Shown: positions 27,533 through 37,795, counted from the first letter of the stretch. The stretch: 64,000 bases of DNA from an uncultured Chlorobiaceae bacterium (GCA_903820085.1 CAIJGA010000001.1:1-64000); one strand, 5' to 3'. Numbers and translations: made by a program. Notes: generated by a model not told the origin, from the sequence alone.

Positions 27533-29803
27533 TTACTGCTGAATTTTAAGATTGGCATACTGCACCATCAAGGTCTTCTCCCCTGCATTGCGAAACGTGA
27601 TCCGGACTTTCTGCTTTGCCCCGCTCCCCTGAACATCAAGCACAACTCCCGGGCCGAAAACAGCATGATGCACCATCGTCCCTTCCCGAAAAGCTGATCG
27701 GGATGGTTTCGGCTCTCCCCCGGCAGTTGCTGCCGCAACAGACGCTCCTGTCGTTTTCTGCTGATAACCTCTTGAAAGCGATGAGAGCCCGGATGCTGCT
27801 TTTTCCTTTGCCTGACGATCGGAAAGAAAATTTCCACTCTCTGTCTGCACAATAGAAGAGTCAATTTCACCGATAAACATCGATTTCAGACAATGATGCT
27901 GCTGTCCATACTGATATCGGCTCTGCGCCCATGAGAGAAATATCTTCTCCTGCGCCCTCGTCATCGCCACATAAAAAAGCCTGCGCTCCTCCTCAAGCTC
28001 TTCGGGTTCATAGCAGTGCAGGGGAAAAAGCCTCTCCTCGAGACCCGTTATAAAGACAACAGGAAACTCAAGCCCTTTGGCCGCGTGTACCGTCATGAGG
28101 GAGACAAAATTATCGGACTCCTGTGTTTCGTCATAATCAGATGCAAGGGAGATATTCTCCAGAAAATCACCAAGAGAGCCGGCATCAGGATTATGGTCAG
28201 AAAAATCCCTTGCCATGGAGAGCAGCTCCTGAAGGTTTTCATGACGAGCAAGAGATTCTGTGGTATTTTCAGCCTGCAAGAGCAGCGGAATGGAGGTCAA
28301 CGCAAATAATTCTGTCAGAACTTCGTAGACCGTCCCGTTGACGGCAACCTTCCTGACCGCCTCAATAACGGCGCTGAACGAGCCGAGAGCATTGACCAGA
28401 CGTGCCTGAAAGCCGCCCTCATTTGCGTGCAGGATCGCTTCATAGAGACTTATTTCCCGCTCTTCAGCATACTCCCTGAGCTTGGCAATACTGACATCAC
28501 CGATTTTCCGGGGCGGAAAATTGATAATGCGCAACAGCGATTCCCCGTCACGGTCATTGAGAATAAAACGAAGATAGGCTACCGCATCCTTGATCTCCTT
28601 GCGTTTATAGAAAGAGACACTGCCGAAAAGCTTGTAGGGAATCTTGTGCTGGCGCATGACATCTTCAAGCACCCTCGACTGGGCATTGGTACGGTAAAAA
28701 ACAGCAAAGCTTCTGAACTCGAAGCCCTGCTTCAAACGCAGGTTACGGATCTGCTCCCCTACCCGTTCAGCTTCATTCCGCTCATTGTATGCCTCAATCA
28801 GCGTCAACGGCTCCCCTTCATTGCGGTGCGAAATCAGCTCTTTTTTGATCTGCCGGAGATTGCAACTGATCACGTTGTTAGCTGCCTTGAGAATATTGCC
28901 GGTACTGCGATAATTCTCAACGAGCTTGAAGGTCAAGGCATCATTATAATCGTCCTGAAAGTTCAGAATATTGGATATATCCGCGCCGCGCCAGGAATAG
29001 ATCGATTGGGCATCATCACCTACCACAAAGATGTTGCGGTGCCTTGCTCCGAGCATTTTTGCAACCAGATATTGTGCCCGGTTGGTATCCTGATACTCGT
29101 CAATCATGATATAGCGAAAGGTCTCCTGCAACTCCTGAAGCACCTCTGGGTGCGCATTGAAAAGTTCAAGCGGCTTGATAAGCAGATCATCAAAATCGAG
29201 GGCGTTGTTTTCTTTGAGCTTTCTGGCATACAGTTCGTATATCTGCGATGCCTTCTGCTGGTTATAGTCACTGGCACTGCGATGAAACTCGTCAGGCAGA
29301 ATAAAGCTGTTTTTTGCCCGGCTGATGAGTCCCTGAACCGTATTGACCGGCACTGAATCGGCAGAGATGTTCAGCTCAGCCATTGACTGCCGGATCAGAC
29401 TCTTGCTGTCCTCACTGTCAAAAATTGAAAAGTTCTTGTTGTAACCGATCAAATCAATGGAGTTGCGGAGCAGACGGGCGAAAATGGAGTGGAAAGTGCC
29501 GATCCACAGCCCGCGTGAACTGCCCTGATGCAGCAGGGTATCAACACGGTGTCGCATCTCACCGGCAGCCTTGTTGGTAAAGGTGAGTGCAAGAATATTC
29601 TGGGGAGAGACCCCCTCGTTTCTGATAAGATATGCAATACGGTAGGTAATCACCCTTGTCTTGCCGGAACCGGCGCCCGCCAGAACCATTACAGGCCCGT
29701 TCGTAGCAATTACGGCATTGCGCTGCACTTCATTGAGATCGTTTAAAAAATCCGTCAATACTTCCTGGTACCTGTTAACAGTTACAGCGCTCTTCCACTT
29801 CAA
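27533..29803 (-). CDS. uvrD: UvrD/PcrA-type superfamily 1 DNA helicase
   Basis: 756 residues. Helicase motifs run in order: GAGSGKTR (Walker A), LALTFTNKAA, DEYQDTN (Walker B), VGDDAQSIYSWRGA, VENYRSTG, TVHAAKGLEFPVVFI, and YVAMTRAQ. The C-terminal tail GTMVHHAVFGPGVVLDV...KQKVRITF is the Tudor-like PcrA/UvrD domain that contacts RNA polymerase. The protein unwinds DNA 3' to 5' in nucleotide-excision and mismatch repair. The start may be slightly downstream, at the TTG before TDFLNDLNEVQ. Confidence 0.95.
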   Translation of the reverse strand: MKWKSAVTVNRYQEVLTDFLNDLNEVQRNAVIATNGPVMVLAGAGSGKTRVITYRIAYLIRNEGVSPQNILALTFTNKAAGEMRHRVDTLLHQGSSRGLWIGTFHSIFARLLRNSIDLIGYNKNFSIFDSEDSKSLIRQSMAELNISADSVPVNTVQGLISRAKNSFILPDEFHRSASDYNQQKASQIYELYARKLKENNALDFDDLLIKPLELFNAHPEVLQELQETFRYIMIDEYQDTNRAQYLVAKMLGARHRNIFVVGDDAQSIYSWRGADISNILNFQDDYNDALTFKLVENYRSTGNILKAANNVISCNLRQIKKELISHRNEGEPLTLIEAYNERNEAERVGEQIRNLRLKQGFEFRSFAVFYRTNAQSRVLEDVMRQHKIPYKLFGSVSFYKRKEIKDAVAYLRFILNDRDGESLLRIINFPPRKIGDVSIAKLREYAEEREISLYEAILHANEGGFQARLVNALGSFSAVIEAVRKVAVNGTVYEVLTELFALTSIPLLLQAENTTESLARHENLQELLSMARDFSDHNPDAGSLGDFLENISLASDYDETQESDNFVSLMTVHAAKGLEFPVVFITGLEERLFPLHCYEPEELEEERRLFYVAMTRAQEKIFLSWAQSRYQYGQQHHCLKSMFIGEIDSSIVQTESGNFLSDRQAKEKAASGLSSLSRGYQQKTTGASVAAATAGGEPKPSRSAFREGTMVHHAVFGPGVVLDVQGSGAKQKVRITFRNAGEKTLMVQYANLKIQQ

Positions 29804-30088
29804 TCATGATCCAGACGGCGCCAAAATCTCAAGTTGAATTTCGTACATCTTTACCCTTTTTACAAATCAGAGCCAAAACAAATCCTTTTGCCGTACCCTA
29901 ACCAACAGCCACAACGCCGCCATTTCCCGCTGATATTTCGCAACAAACCACAAAGTATTCTTTCAAAAAGAGAAGCACCGGTGCCACGCCGCTTTTTTCT
30001 GTTTTTTAATACCAGCGCCTCTCACTTTTAGCTTTCAGAGTTACTATATTTCGGCACGAACCATTGCCCACCTAAACGATTCAACACA

Positions 30089-31564
30089 ATGTTTCCTCTT
30101 GTCTACGAAATCAATACAAGAATCTGGCTGCACAAACTGAGCATAGAACATAACCGCGCTGTAACTCTCGGCAACATACCTGATGAGGAGTTTGCTTTTT
30201 TTTCAAGCTGTGGCTTTGACATGGTATGGCTGATGGGTGTATGGAAACCAAGCCAGTACAGCAAGGCCATTGCTACTGCACATCAGGGCCTGAGAGCATC
30301 CTTGCTGAAACATATCCCGACCGTAACGCCAGAGGATATTGTTTCATCACCCTATTCCATCCCCTCCTACACCATCAGTGAAGCACTGGGGGGAGAGACT
30401 GAGCTGTTGTCCTTCCGTGAAAAACTCCATGCAAGCGGCATTAAACTGATGCTCGATTTTGTGCCAAACCATCTTGCTCTCGACAATGCTTTCCTGCCCG
30501 AGCACCCGGAGTATTTTATTTCAATATGCAATGAAGAGTGGAGCCTGGATCCCCAGGCCGGCTATGAGTACAGAAACGAAAAATATCTGGCTTACGGCAA
30601 AGACCCCTACTTTGACCCATGGACAGACACCCTGCAGCTCAACTACGCCAGGAAAGAGACGCACAAGATGATGACAGAGAACCTTTTCAAGATAAGCTCA
30701 CTCTGCGATGCAGTCCGATGCGATATGGCCATGCTGGTGCTGAAAAACGTTTTCAATACCACCTGGAGCGGACTTGGCGGCATCATGGAAGAGGAGTTCT
30801 GGCAAAGCGCTATTTCAGCAGTCAAGCGCCTTCACCCCGACTTTCTTTTTCTGGCGGAATCTTACTGGAACAAGGAGTGGGAGTTGCAGCAACAGGGGTT
30901 CGACTTTACCTACGACAAACCATTTTATGACTATCTCACCGAGGCATCGATCAACACTGAAAAACTGACCGGTCACCTGCTTGGCAACTGGGACTACCAG
31001 AAACATCTCTGCCGCTTTCTTGAAAACCATGATGAACCGCGGGCTGCTGAAAAAATCGGACTGAACAACAAGGCTGCTGCTCTGGTGCTGCTCACCACTC
31101 CAGGGATGCATCTTATCCATCAGGATCAGATGGATGGCTTCAAAAAGCAAATTCCTGTACAGCTTCTCCGGCAAACAACTGAATCCAGCGACGCGAAACT
31201 GGCGGAGCTCTATAAAAAGCTTTTTTTGCTTCAGGAAAGAGAGGTGTTTCAGGAGGGGCGGATCGAATGGCTTGACCTCAACACGCCAAATAACTCGCAT
31301 TGTCTGGGATTTCACCGCTATACAGCAAAAGAGAGTGCCTACGTTCTGGTCAATTTCTGCGGAACCGGCATTCATCTTGAGTTCAGCCACCCCTCCCTTG
31401 AATATGGCGCCATGAAAAAGCTTACCATACTCAGTACACAAAACAACAACAAGACAAGCATTCATTATGCCGACAAGGTGATGAAAATAACGCTCTCTCC
31501 CCACGAAGCAGTAGTCATAACCTGCCTGACAGCCATGGCAGCCTACCAACAAGAACAAAAATAA
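30089..31564 (+). CDS. GH13 alpha-amylase-family glycosidase
   Basis: 491 residues, no signal peptide, so cytoplasmic. The four GH13 regions are present: DFVPNH (123-128), AVRCDMA with nucleophile D212, FLAESYW with acid/base E257, and LENHDE (N313, H314, D315). A C-terminal beta domain follows. It lacks the domains of branching or debranching enzymes. It should act on alpha-glucans, probably in glycogen or maltodextrin turnover, but the exact specificity (hydrolysis or transfer) cannot be read. It is divergent from uvrD and followed after 21 bp by yjbQ. Confidence 0.88.
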   Translation: MFPLVYEINTRIWLHKLSIEHNRAVTLGNIPDEEFAFFSSCGFDMVWLMGVWKPSQYSKAIATAHQGLRASLLKHIPTVTPEDIVSSPYSIPSYTISEALGGETELLSFREKLHASGIKLMLDFVPNHLALDNAFLPEHPEYFISICNEEWSLDPQAGYEYRNEKYLAYGKDPYFDPWTDTLQLNYARKETHKMMTENLFKISSLCDAVRCDMAMLVLKNVFNTTWSGLGGIMEEEFWQSAISAVKRLHPDFLFLAESYWNKEWELQQQGFDFTYDKPFYDYLTEASINTEKLTGHLLGNWDYQKHLCRFLENHDEPRAAEKIGLNNKAAALVLLTTPGMHLIHQDQMDGFKKQIPVQLLRQTTESSDAKLAELYKKLFLLQEREVFQEGRIEWLDLNTPNNSHCLGFHRYTAKESAYVLVNFCGTGIHLEFSHPSLEYGAMKKLTILSTQNNNKTSIHYADKVMKITLSPHEAVVITCLTAMAAYQQEQK

Positions 31565-31585
31565 ACCCGGGTTCCACTCTGTTTT

Positions 31586-32011
31586 ATGCAGATCAGTACC
31601 TACACCGTCAGGAGACGAACCACAAAGCCGATTGAAATCATCGACATTACCGCTGAGATAAGCGCAGCCCTGCTCTCCTCAGGACTTGAGAGGGGGCAGG
31701 TAACCGTCATAAGCCGCCACACGACAGCCTTCATCAATATCAATGAAAAAGAGGAGTGCCTCGTTGATGATATGGAGACCTGGCTCAAGCGGCTGGTGCC
31801 GAAGGATGGCAACTACCGGCATAATCTCAATCCAATTGATGGGCGCCACAATGCCCACTCCCATCTTCTCGGTCTCTTTATGAACAGCTCTGAAACCATT
31901 CCCTTTTCGGAAGGAAAGCTGCTTCTCGGAGAGTGGCAGTCAATCTTCTTCGTTGAACTTGACGGACCGCGCGAAGAGAGAAATGTGCTTGTTCAGATTT
32001 CAGGCATTTGA
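31586..32011 (+). CDS. yjbQ: YjbQ/UPF0047 family protein
   Basis: 141 residues. Conserved blocks are SRHTTAFININE, PIDGRHNAHSHLLG and LLLGEWQSIFFVELDGPR, with histidines likely to bind a metal. E. coli YjbQ has weak thiamine-phosphate synthase activity, which gave the family its alternative name; the main function is uncertain. It lies between the GH13 gene and dxs on the same strand. Dxs uses thiamine diphosphate and its product feeds thiamine synthesis, so the neighbourhood is suggestive only. Confidence 0.88.
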   Translation: MQISTYTVRRRTTKPIEIIDITAEISAALLSSGLERGQVTVISRHTTAFININEKEECLVDDMETWLKRLVPKDGNYRHNLNPIDGRHNAHSHLLGLFMNSSETIPFSEGKLLLGEWQSIFFVELDGPREERNVLVQISGI

Positions 32012-32101
32012 ACGCCAACAATGGAACAATGCCCGGGTATGGAACCGGGAAGCCTTAAGCATGGTTACAGTTATAATAAAAACCTGAAGCCTGAAAACAC
32101 C

Positions 32102-34033
32102 ATGCCTGATTCTCTCCCGGTTAACATTTCTCAGCAGATGACCCTTCTCTCTGCAATCCATTCGCCTGTTGATCTTAAAAAACTCTCTCTTCTTGAGCTA
32201 CAGAAGCTGGCCGATGAATGCCGTAAAGAGGTTATTGAACTGGTCTCCCTGAACGGCGGCCATTTTGCCTCAAGTCTTGGTGTTGTTGAGCTGACCGTGG
32301 CACTGCATCATGTCTACAGCACGCCACACGATAAAATAATCTGGGATGTCGGACATCAGGCCTACGTGCATAAACTCCTGACCGGAAGAAAAGAGCGAAT
32401 GCAAACCAACAGGCAATTCGGAGGATTGGCAGGTTTTCCCAAAAGAACGGAAAGTCCCCACGACGCCTTCGGAACCGGTCACGCCACCACCTCCATTTCC
32501 GCTGCCGCGGGAATCGCCGTAGCCAGTGAACTTGCCGGCGGCAACGAAAAGGTTATTGCCGTCATAGGAGACGGCAGCATGACCGGAGGCATGGCATTCG
32601 AGGCAATGAACCACCTCGGAGATCTGAAAAGCGATGTCCTGGTGATCCTCAACGACAACCAGATGGCCATTTCGCCCAGCACTGGCGGCTTGCGACACCA
32701 TTTTGTCAACATAACCCTGAACAAAACCTACAACAGGGCGCGTCAATTGCTCTGGAAATCAATTTCTCTTTTCAACAATGACCTGGGCGACAAGGCAAAA
32801 AATGCCGTTCGCAAACTTGAAGAGGGCGTCAAGGCGGCACTGACGCCGGGAGCATTTTTTGAAGCCCTTGGCCTGAGATATTTCGGTCCGATTGATGGTC
32901 ACAACATGGAGCAACTCGTCAAGGCACTCAAGGAGATGCAGGAACTTCCTCACCCCAAGCTGCTGCATGTGATCACGACAAAAGGCAAGGGGTTCAAGCC
33001 GGCAGAGGAGAACCAGTGCAAATGGCACGCACACAACGGCGGGTTCGATAAAATAACAGGGAAATTGCTCAAAACCGCCGACTCCACGCTTCCCCCGAAA
33101 TATCAGGAGGTCTTTGGCGAGGCCCTCGTTGAGCTTGCCCTGAAAGACAGCAGAATCACCGCCATTACGGCCGCCATGCCAAGCGGAACATCGCTTGACC
33201 TCTTTCAGAACGCTGTGCCGAACCGCTTTTTTGATGTCGGCATAGCCGAGCCACATGCCGTCACCTTTGCCGCAGGACTTGCCTGCCAAGGGTTCCTGCC
33301 GGTCTTTGCCGTTTATTCGACCTTTCTGCAGCGAGCCTATGACCAGTTGATTCATGATGTAGCGCTTCAGAACCTGCATGTTGTATTTGCCATAGACCGG
33401 GCAGGGCTTGTGGGTGAAGATGGCCCGACCCATCACGGAGCGTTCGATCTTTCCTGGCTTCATGCCGTACCGGGCCTTGTTATTATGGCCCCGGCAAATG
33501 AACAGGAGCTGCGCGACATGCTCTATACCGCACTCTACGAGCTGAAGGGACCGGTTGCAATCCGTTACCCGAGAGGCAATGGAACGGGCATAACCCTCCA
33601 CAAAAAGTTCACTGCCCTGCCCATCGGGAAAGCACAGATTGTCAAGGAAGGCAGCCATCTTGCCCTTCTCAGCATGGGAACCATGACGGGAAAAGCCCTT
33701 GAAGTTGCGTCAATACTCGAAAAAGAGGGCATCAATGCCACCGTGGTCAACATGCGATTCCTCAAACCGCTCGACACCGACGTCATCGAGGAGCTGGCGT
33801 CAAAAACAACCCATTTTGTTGTTATCGAGGAAAACAGTCTGATAGGGGGGCTTGGCAGCGCCGTTATCGATCACCTCAATACACAAGGGCTCAACCGTCC
33901 GGTGCTGAAAATAGCCCTTCCCGATACATTCGTAACCCATGGCAACATGAATGAGCTCTACCGGGAGATCGGCTTTGATACCCCATCCATGACGGAAAAA
34001 ATCAGGAAGTTTTACAAAGAGGGCCAGAGGTGA
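32102..34033 (+). CDS. dxs: 1-deoxy-D-xylulose-5-phosphate synthase
   Basis: 643 residues from the ATG at 32102; an in-frame ATG at 32021 would add 27 atypical residues. Blocks: FASSLGVVELTVALHH, WDVGHQAYVHKLLTGR, GDGSMTGGMAFEA (thiamine diphosphate motif), DRAGLVGEDGPTHHG, and the transketolase C-terminal domain. The enzyme condenses pyruvate and glyceraldehyde-3-phosphate to DXP, starting the MEP isoprenoid route. That route supplies the bacteriochlorophyll tails, carotenoids, quinones and undecaprenol used by other genes here. The 3' end overlaps the convergent pgpA by 22 bp. Confidence 0.96.
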   Translation: MPDSLPVNISQQMTLLSAIHSPVDLKKLSLLELQKLADECRKEVIELVSLNGGHFASSLGVVELTVALHHVYSTPHDKIIWDVGHQAYVHKLLTGRKERMQTNRQFGGLAGFPKRTESPHDAFGTGHATTSISAAAGIAVASELAGGNEKVIAVIGDGSMTGGMAFEAMNHLGDLKSDVLVILNDNQMAISPSTGGLRHHFVNITLNKTYNRARQLLWKSISLFNNDLGDKAKNAVRKLEEGVKAALTPGAFFEALGLRYFGPIDGHNMEQLVKALKEMQELPHPKLLHVITTKGKGFKPAEENQCKWHAHNGGFDKITGKLLKTADSTLPPKYQEVFGEALVELALKDSRITAITAAMPSGTSLDLFQNAVPNRFFDVGIAEPHAVTFAAGLACQGFLPVFAVYSTFLQRAYDQLIHDVALQNLHVVFAIDRAGLVGEDGPTHHGAFDLSWLHAVPGLVIMAPANEQELRDMLYTALYELKGPVAIRYPRGNGTGITLHKKFTALPIGKAQIVKEGSHLALLSMGTMTGKALEVASILEKEGINATVVNMRFLKPLDTDVIEELASKTTHFVVIEENSLIGGLGSAVIDHLNTQGLNRPVLKIALPDTFVTHGNMNELYREIGFDTPSMTEKIRKFYKEGQR

Positions 34034-34488
34034 AAAAAAGAGAGGATGAGAAGCAAACCCCGCACTGAAAGATTGGCAAACAAACCGGCAAGCAGGTCAT
34101 CAGCCATGATCCCCCATCCTCCAGGCAATCGCTGGGCTCTATCGACAAGTCCAGGTTTTGCTATATCAAAAAAGCGGAAAAAGAGCAGTGACAGCGCAAT
34201 GGGCACGAGCCCTTCAGGCAGAAAAACAAGCGCCAGCCACTGACCGGCAAACTCATCAATCGTTACAATTGAGGGGTCCTCCCCATAGTACTCTTCCATA
34301 AGCGTACCGGCCCAGACACCTGCTCCACTGCAAAGCAGAACAAGGGCGAGCAACAGCAATGGCTGGTGCTGCACCGGAATAAAAAAATAGCAGATAACCG
34401 CAACAATACTTGTCAATGTTCCGGGTGCTATCGGAAAATATCCGATTCCGAAACAGGTCGAAAAAATTTTGGCTGCACGAAACTTCAT
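34012..34488 (-). CDS. pgpA: Phosphatidylglycerophosphatase A
   Basis: 158 residues with four membrane helices. The family signature GIGYFPIAPGT near the N-terminus and IDEFAGQWLAL (metal/phosphate site) are both present. It removes the phosphate from phosphatidylglycerol phosphate to give phosphatidylglycerol. It lies 4 bp after pgsA, which makes the substrate, so the two consecutive steps form one operon. Confidence 0.93.
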   Translation of the reverse strand: MKFRAAKIFSTCFGIGYFPIAPGTLTSIVAVICYFFIPVQHQPLLLLALVLLCSGAGVWAGTLMEEYYGEDPSIVTIDEFAGQWLALVFLPEGLVPIALSLLFFRFFDIAKPGLVDRAQRLPGGWGIMADDLLAGLFANLSVRGLLLILSFFHLWPSL

Positions 34489-34492
34489 ACTG

Positions 34493-35164
34493 TTATTGAC
34501 CCTGAAGCGGTTTGTGAAAATAGATGTTCCAGTTACTTACCAGATAAGAGATACCGGTATAGACCGTAAAAACCGTTACCGCAAGCATGATGAAGTCCAA
34601 ATAACCGGAGACAAGAAAACTGCTGGTCATCCCGGCAATGCTCTTGCCGGAAAAAGCAGACTCTTTCATCAACATCAGCACCATGATCACATAGACAAAA
34701 ACATTCTGCACCACGGTTTTGTACTTTGCCTCCACGCTGGTTACGACCGGCTTGTTTTTATATTCGGCATAAATCCTCAGCGCCGTAATCACAACGTCAC
34801 GAACAACAACCAGAACCACCATCCAGAGAACAAGGTACCCCATCCAGACATAGAGAAGGAAAGCCGCTGTAATCAGCAGCTTGTCGGCAAGAGGGTCGAG
34901 AAAAGCACCAAGACGGCTCTCTACGCCATATTTCCTTGCATGATAACCGTCATAGATATCGGTAAGGGATGCCACCGCAAAAACAACAACCCCGATCAGC
35001 TTGAGCCAGGGATCAACCTGCAGCAGCAGCACAACAAAAACCGGGACAAGCAGAATCCTCAAGGCGGTCAACTGGTTGGGTACAGTCAGATATGTTTGGT
35101 ACTCTTCTTTCAAACCCTGCAGGATTATAATATTGTTATCAGTAAAAGCCGGAAAAGAGCGCAA
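34493..35164 (-). CDS. pgsA: CDP-diacylglycerol-glycerol-3-phosphate 3-phosphatidyltransferase
   Basis: Up to 223 residues. The CDP-alcohol phosphotransferase signature DG-x2-AR-x8-G-x3-D-x3-D is complete in YDGYHARKYG...LGAFLDPLADK. Several membrane helices follow. It makes phosphatidylglycerol phosphate from CDP-diacylglycerol. The first 17 residues are atypical. A TTG start at 35113 (LKEEYQTYL) would give a more usual N-terminus before VPNQLTALRI. It is the first gene of the pgsA-pgpA pair. Confidence 0.92.
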   Translation of the reverse strand: MRSFPAFTDNNIIILQGLKEEYQTYLTVPNQLTALRILLVPVFVVLLLQVDPWLKLIGVVVFAVASLTDIYDGYHARKYGVESRLGAFLDPLADKLLITAAFLLYVWMGYLVLWMVVLVVVRDVVITALRIYAEYKNKPVVTSVEAKYKTVVQNVFVYVIMVLMLMKESAFSGKSIAGMTSSFLVSGYLDFIMLAVTVFTVYTGISYLVSNWNIYFHKPLQGQ

Positions 35165-35251
35165 AAACCATTACAACCCTTATTCGGCACAAGATACGGT
35201 ATAGAACGCTGTTTTTCAATGAATCTGCCAAGTCGGAAATAATAATGGTTG

Positions 35252-37633
35252 TTACTCAAGCTCCACCACCGTCACTCCAGCTCCACCTTCACCCCACTCG
35301 CCAAGACGAAAACTCTTGACAGCCTTGTGCTGCTGCAAGAATTCCGCCGTCCTCTGCCGGAGCGATCCGGTACCCTTGCCATGAAGGATCATCGCTGAAT
35401 AAATACGGTTAAGGCGCATCGTATCAATAAAGCGGTCAATTTTCATGATCGCCTCATCACCACTGAGCCCCCTCAGATCAAGTTTTGTTGATTCAACACC
35501 CGAGGTTGTGGCCGACCAGGAGCTTTTTTGCTGCAAGGGGGCGGGCTCTTTAAGAATTTTTTTAGCCTGCGTTTTTGATGTTTTCTCAAGGTTTTTCAGC
35601 GATGTGGTCAGCCTGAAATTACCGCATCGTACAACCACACTGTCATGGTTGACGCTCTCAACCTCACCGGAGGCCGTGCTGTCCACAATCCTGACCAAAT
35701 CACCCTCACGGATCGTACGATCAAGCGGAACCGCCATTTCAGCCTCGGAACGCAAAGAGGACTCACTCTTGTCTGCCTCCTGCTTTTTCAGTCCGAGTTT
35801 TTTTCTGGCATCCTGCACTGTCTTTGCATCAGTTGGAGCGCCTTTGACCTCCTGAAGAATCTCCCGGATCTCTTTTCGGGCATGTTCCACCTCTTTCTGG
35901 AGCTCCCTTGAGGCGCCAAGCTTCAGCTCCCTGCGATTCCGTTCAATTCGGGCTTCCTCAGTACGCAAGGCAAGCTCCCGTGCAGTAAGATCCGCATGCT
36001 GGACCTCAAGCTGCTGCTTCAGCAGACGATTCTCTTCAAACAGAGAGCTCAGGTCATCAAGCATCCGGTCAAGACCGATACGCTCATGCTGCATGAATCC
36101 CGAAGCCCGATCGACAATTGCCTCAGGAAAACCCATCCGCTTCATCATGGCAAAGGCAAAGCTGTTGCCGGGAAGGCCCTTGATAAATCGGAACGTCGGC
36201 ACGAGCCCTGCCCGGTTAAACTCCATCGCGCCGTTGACAACACCCTCGCGCTCATGGGCATAGGCTTTCAAGTCGCCAAGATGAGTCGTCACAATGGTTT
36301 TTGTGCCGCGATTGAGCAACTCCTCCATAACAGCTCGGGCGATGGCTCCGCCCTCCTCCACATCAGTGCCGGCACAAAGCTCGTCAATCAGCACCAGGTC
36401 CCGGCTCCCCGCAACATCAAGAATGGTTTTGATGGCACCAAGATGGGAGCTGAAGGTGGAGAGATCATTTTCAATAGACTGATCGTCACCAATCTCGATA
36501 AAAATATCGCCGAAAAGTGGAAACACGGAGCTCTCGCTGCAGGGCAAGAGATAGCCGTGAACCAGCATGCAGCAGAGCAGGCCAGCCGTCTTCATCGCCA
36601 CTGATTTTCCGCCGGCATTGGGGCCGGAAATCACCAGCACCCGGTCATGCTCATCCAGATCGAGATCAAGGGGCATAACCTCCTTGTGGTGATGAGAAAT
36701 CAGGAGCCAGGGATGATACCCCTTCAGAATGCGAAGAGAATCGCCTTCAGCAATGGCGGGAAGCACCGAACTGGTTTCAACGGCAAAGCGCGCCCGTGCA
36801 TACAAGGCATCAAAATCACCGAGCAGGTTTTCATTATGCCTCAGATTCTCAAGCTCAGGCCGAAGCTCTTCGGTCATCTGCTTCAGAATGCGCTCAACCT
36901 CCCGCCGCTCGCTGATCTCCATGTCCTGAATGCGATTACTGATCTCAAGCGTTTCAGCGGGCTCAATAAAGACCGTCTGCCCGCTGCCCGAGTAATCCTG
37001 GATATACCCCGCTATCTTGTACTTGTATTCCACCCGAAGGCCAAGCGTCAGACGCCCGTTCTTGATGGCAATCGTATCCTCCATCAGCCAGCCGCTCTCC
37101 TGGCAGCGCCTGAGCAACCGCTCCATTTTCCGCCGAATCAGTTCACGACTGCCGCTCAGCTCACGGCGGATCATCAAAAGTGCCTCGCTGGCCGTATCGC
37201 GCACCCTCGATTGCTCATCAATAATACGACGGATTGAGGCCTGAAGGCTCTTTTCAAGCCAGAGCCTGATGGTGAACTCATTGAGCAGAGGATAAACCTC
37301 GCGATTGAGAAACATGAACTTGCGCAACTGCACCGATGAAAAGAGGAGATGATGGATATCCTGCAACTCCGCCGGCTCAAGATAACTTTCAAGGATTTCG
37401 AGTTTTTTCAGCAGCGGGCGCGTATCCGGCAACCAGGAAAAAGGGAGCGCCGTCCCCTCCTGCAGTAGATTGCGCAACTCAAGCACCCGTTCAAGCTCCG
37501 TCACAAGTGCCTGGCGCCCCACCTCCGGCACGGCCTCCAGAAGCCTGTCGCGCCCCATTGCCGAGAGGCAGAACTGCGCTGCATAGTTGGCAACTTTATC
37601 GAATTCGAGTTTTTTCAGACTGACTGCATTCAT
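35252..37633 (-). CDS. mutS2: MutS2 family protein (endonuclease MutS2)
   Basis: 793 residues. It lacks the mismatch-recognition domain of MutS. It has a core/lever region, the ATPase with GPNAGGKSVAMKTAGLL (Walker A), DDQSIENDLSTFSSH and LVLIDELCAGTDVEEG, a coiled-coil segment (about 510-600), a KOW-like segment, and a C-terminal Smr nuclease domain with LDLRGLSGDEA and ILHGKGTGSLR. MutS2 is implicated in suppressing recombination and, in Bacillus, in rescuing collided ribosomes. All domains are intact. Confidence 0.95.
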   Translation of the reverse strand: MNAVSLKKLEFDKVANYAAQFCLSAMGRDRLLEAVPEVGRQALVTELERVLELRNLLQEGTALPFSWLPDTRPLLKKLEILESYLEPAELQDIHHLLFSSVQLRKFMFLNREVYPLLNEFTIRLWLEKSLQASIRRIIDEQSRVRDTASEALLMIRRELSGSRELIRRKMERLLRRCQESGWLMEDTIAIKNGRLTLGLRVEYKYKIAGYIQDYSGSGQTVFIEPAETLEISNRIQDMEISERREVERILKQMTEELRPELENLRHNENLLGDFDALYARARFAVETSSVLPAIAEGDSLRILKGYHPWLLISHHHKEVMPLDLDLDEHDRVLVISGPNAGGKSVAMKTAGLLCCMLVHGYLLPCSESSVFPLFGDIFIEIGDDQSIENDLSTFSSHLGAIKTILDVAGSRDLVLIDELCAGTDVEEGGAIARAVMEELLNRGTKTIVTTHLGDLKAYAHEREGVVNGAMEFNRAGLVPTFRFIKGLPGNSFAFAMMKRMGFPEAIVDRASGFMQHERIGLDRMLDDLSSLFEENRLLKQQLEVQHADLTARELALRTEEARIERNRRELKLGASRELQKEVEHARKEIREILQEVKGAPTDAKTVQDARKKLGLKKQEADKSESSLRSEAEMAVPLDRTIREGDLVRIVDSTASGEVESVNHDSVVVRCGNFRLTTSLKNLEKTSKTQAKKILKEPAPLQQKSSWSATTSGVESTKLDLRGLSGDEAIMKIDRFIDTMRLNRIYSAMILHGKGTGSLRQRTAEFLQQHKAVKSFRLGEWGEGGAGVTVVELE

Positions 37634-37755
37634 TTGTACCCTGTAATTCTATATGCCTTTACGGCATTTGTACCCCGAATAAACAACAAAAAGAAACTAA
37701 AACCTGGGTTCATAGGTATCGCGCTTAAAGCCAACATAATAAAATTATATAAAGT

Positions 37756-37795
37756 TGAACCGGTTTAGGGGATAAAAAAAGCCCGGTTCATGGGC
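37756..37795 (-). terminator. Overlapping hairpins downstream of the small CDF gene
   Basis: On the minus strand GCCC-ATGAACC-GGGC is followed by seven Ts (complement of 37774-37795), a short terminator after the CDF stop at 37867. An alternative stem, TGAACCGG (37756-37763) with CCGGTTCA (37783-37790), uses the same bases, so the two structures exclude each other. Confidence 0.4.

Noticed and set aside
28427-29356. 309-codon plus-strand frame inside uvrD
   Set aside because: Antisense shadow; the minus strand carries every helicase motif.
29834-30031. 65-codon plus-strand frame between uvrD and the GH13 gene
   Set aside because: No ribosome site, no domain, atypical composition; lies in the divergent promoter region.
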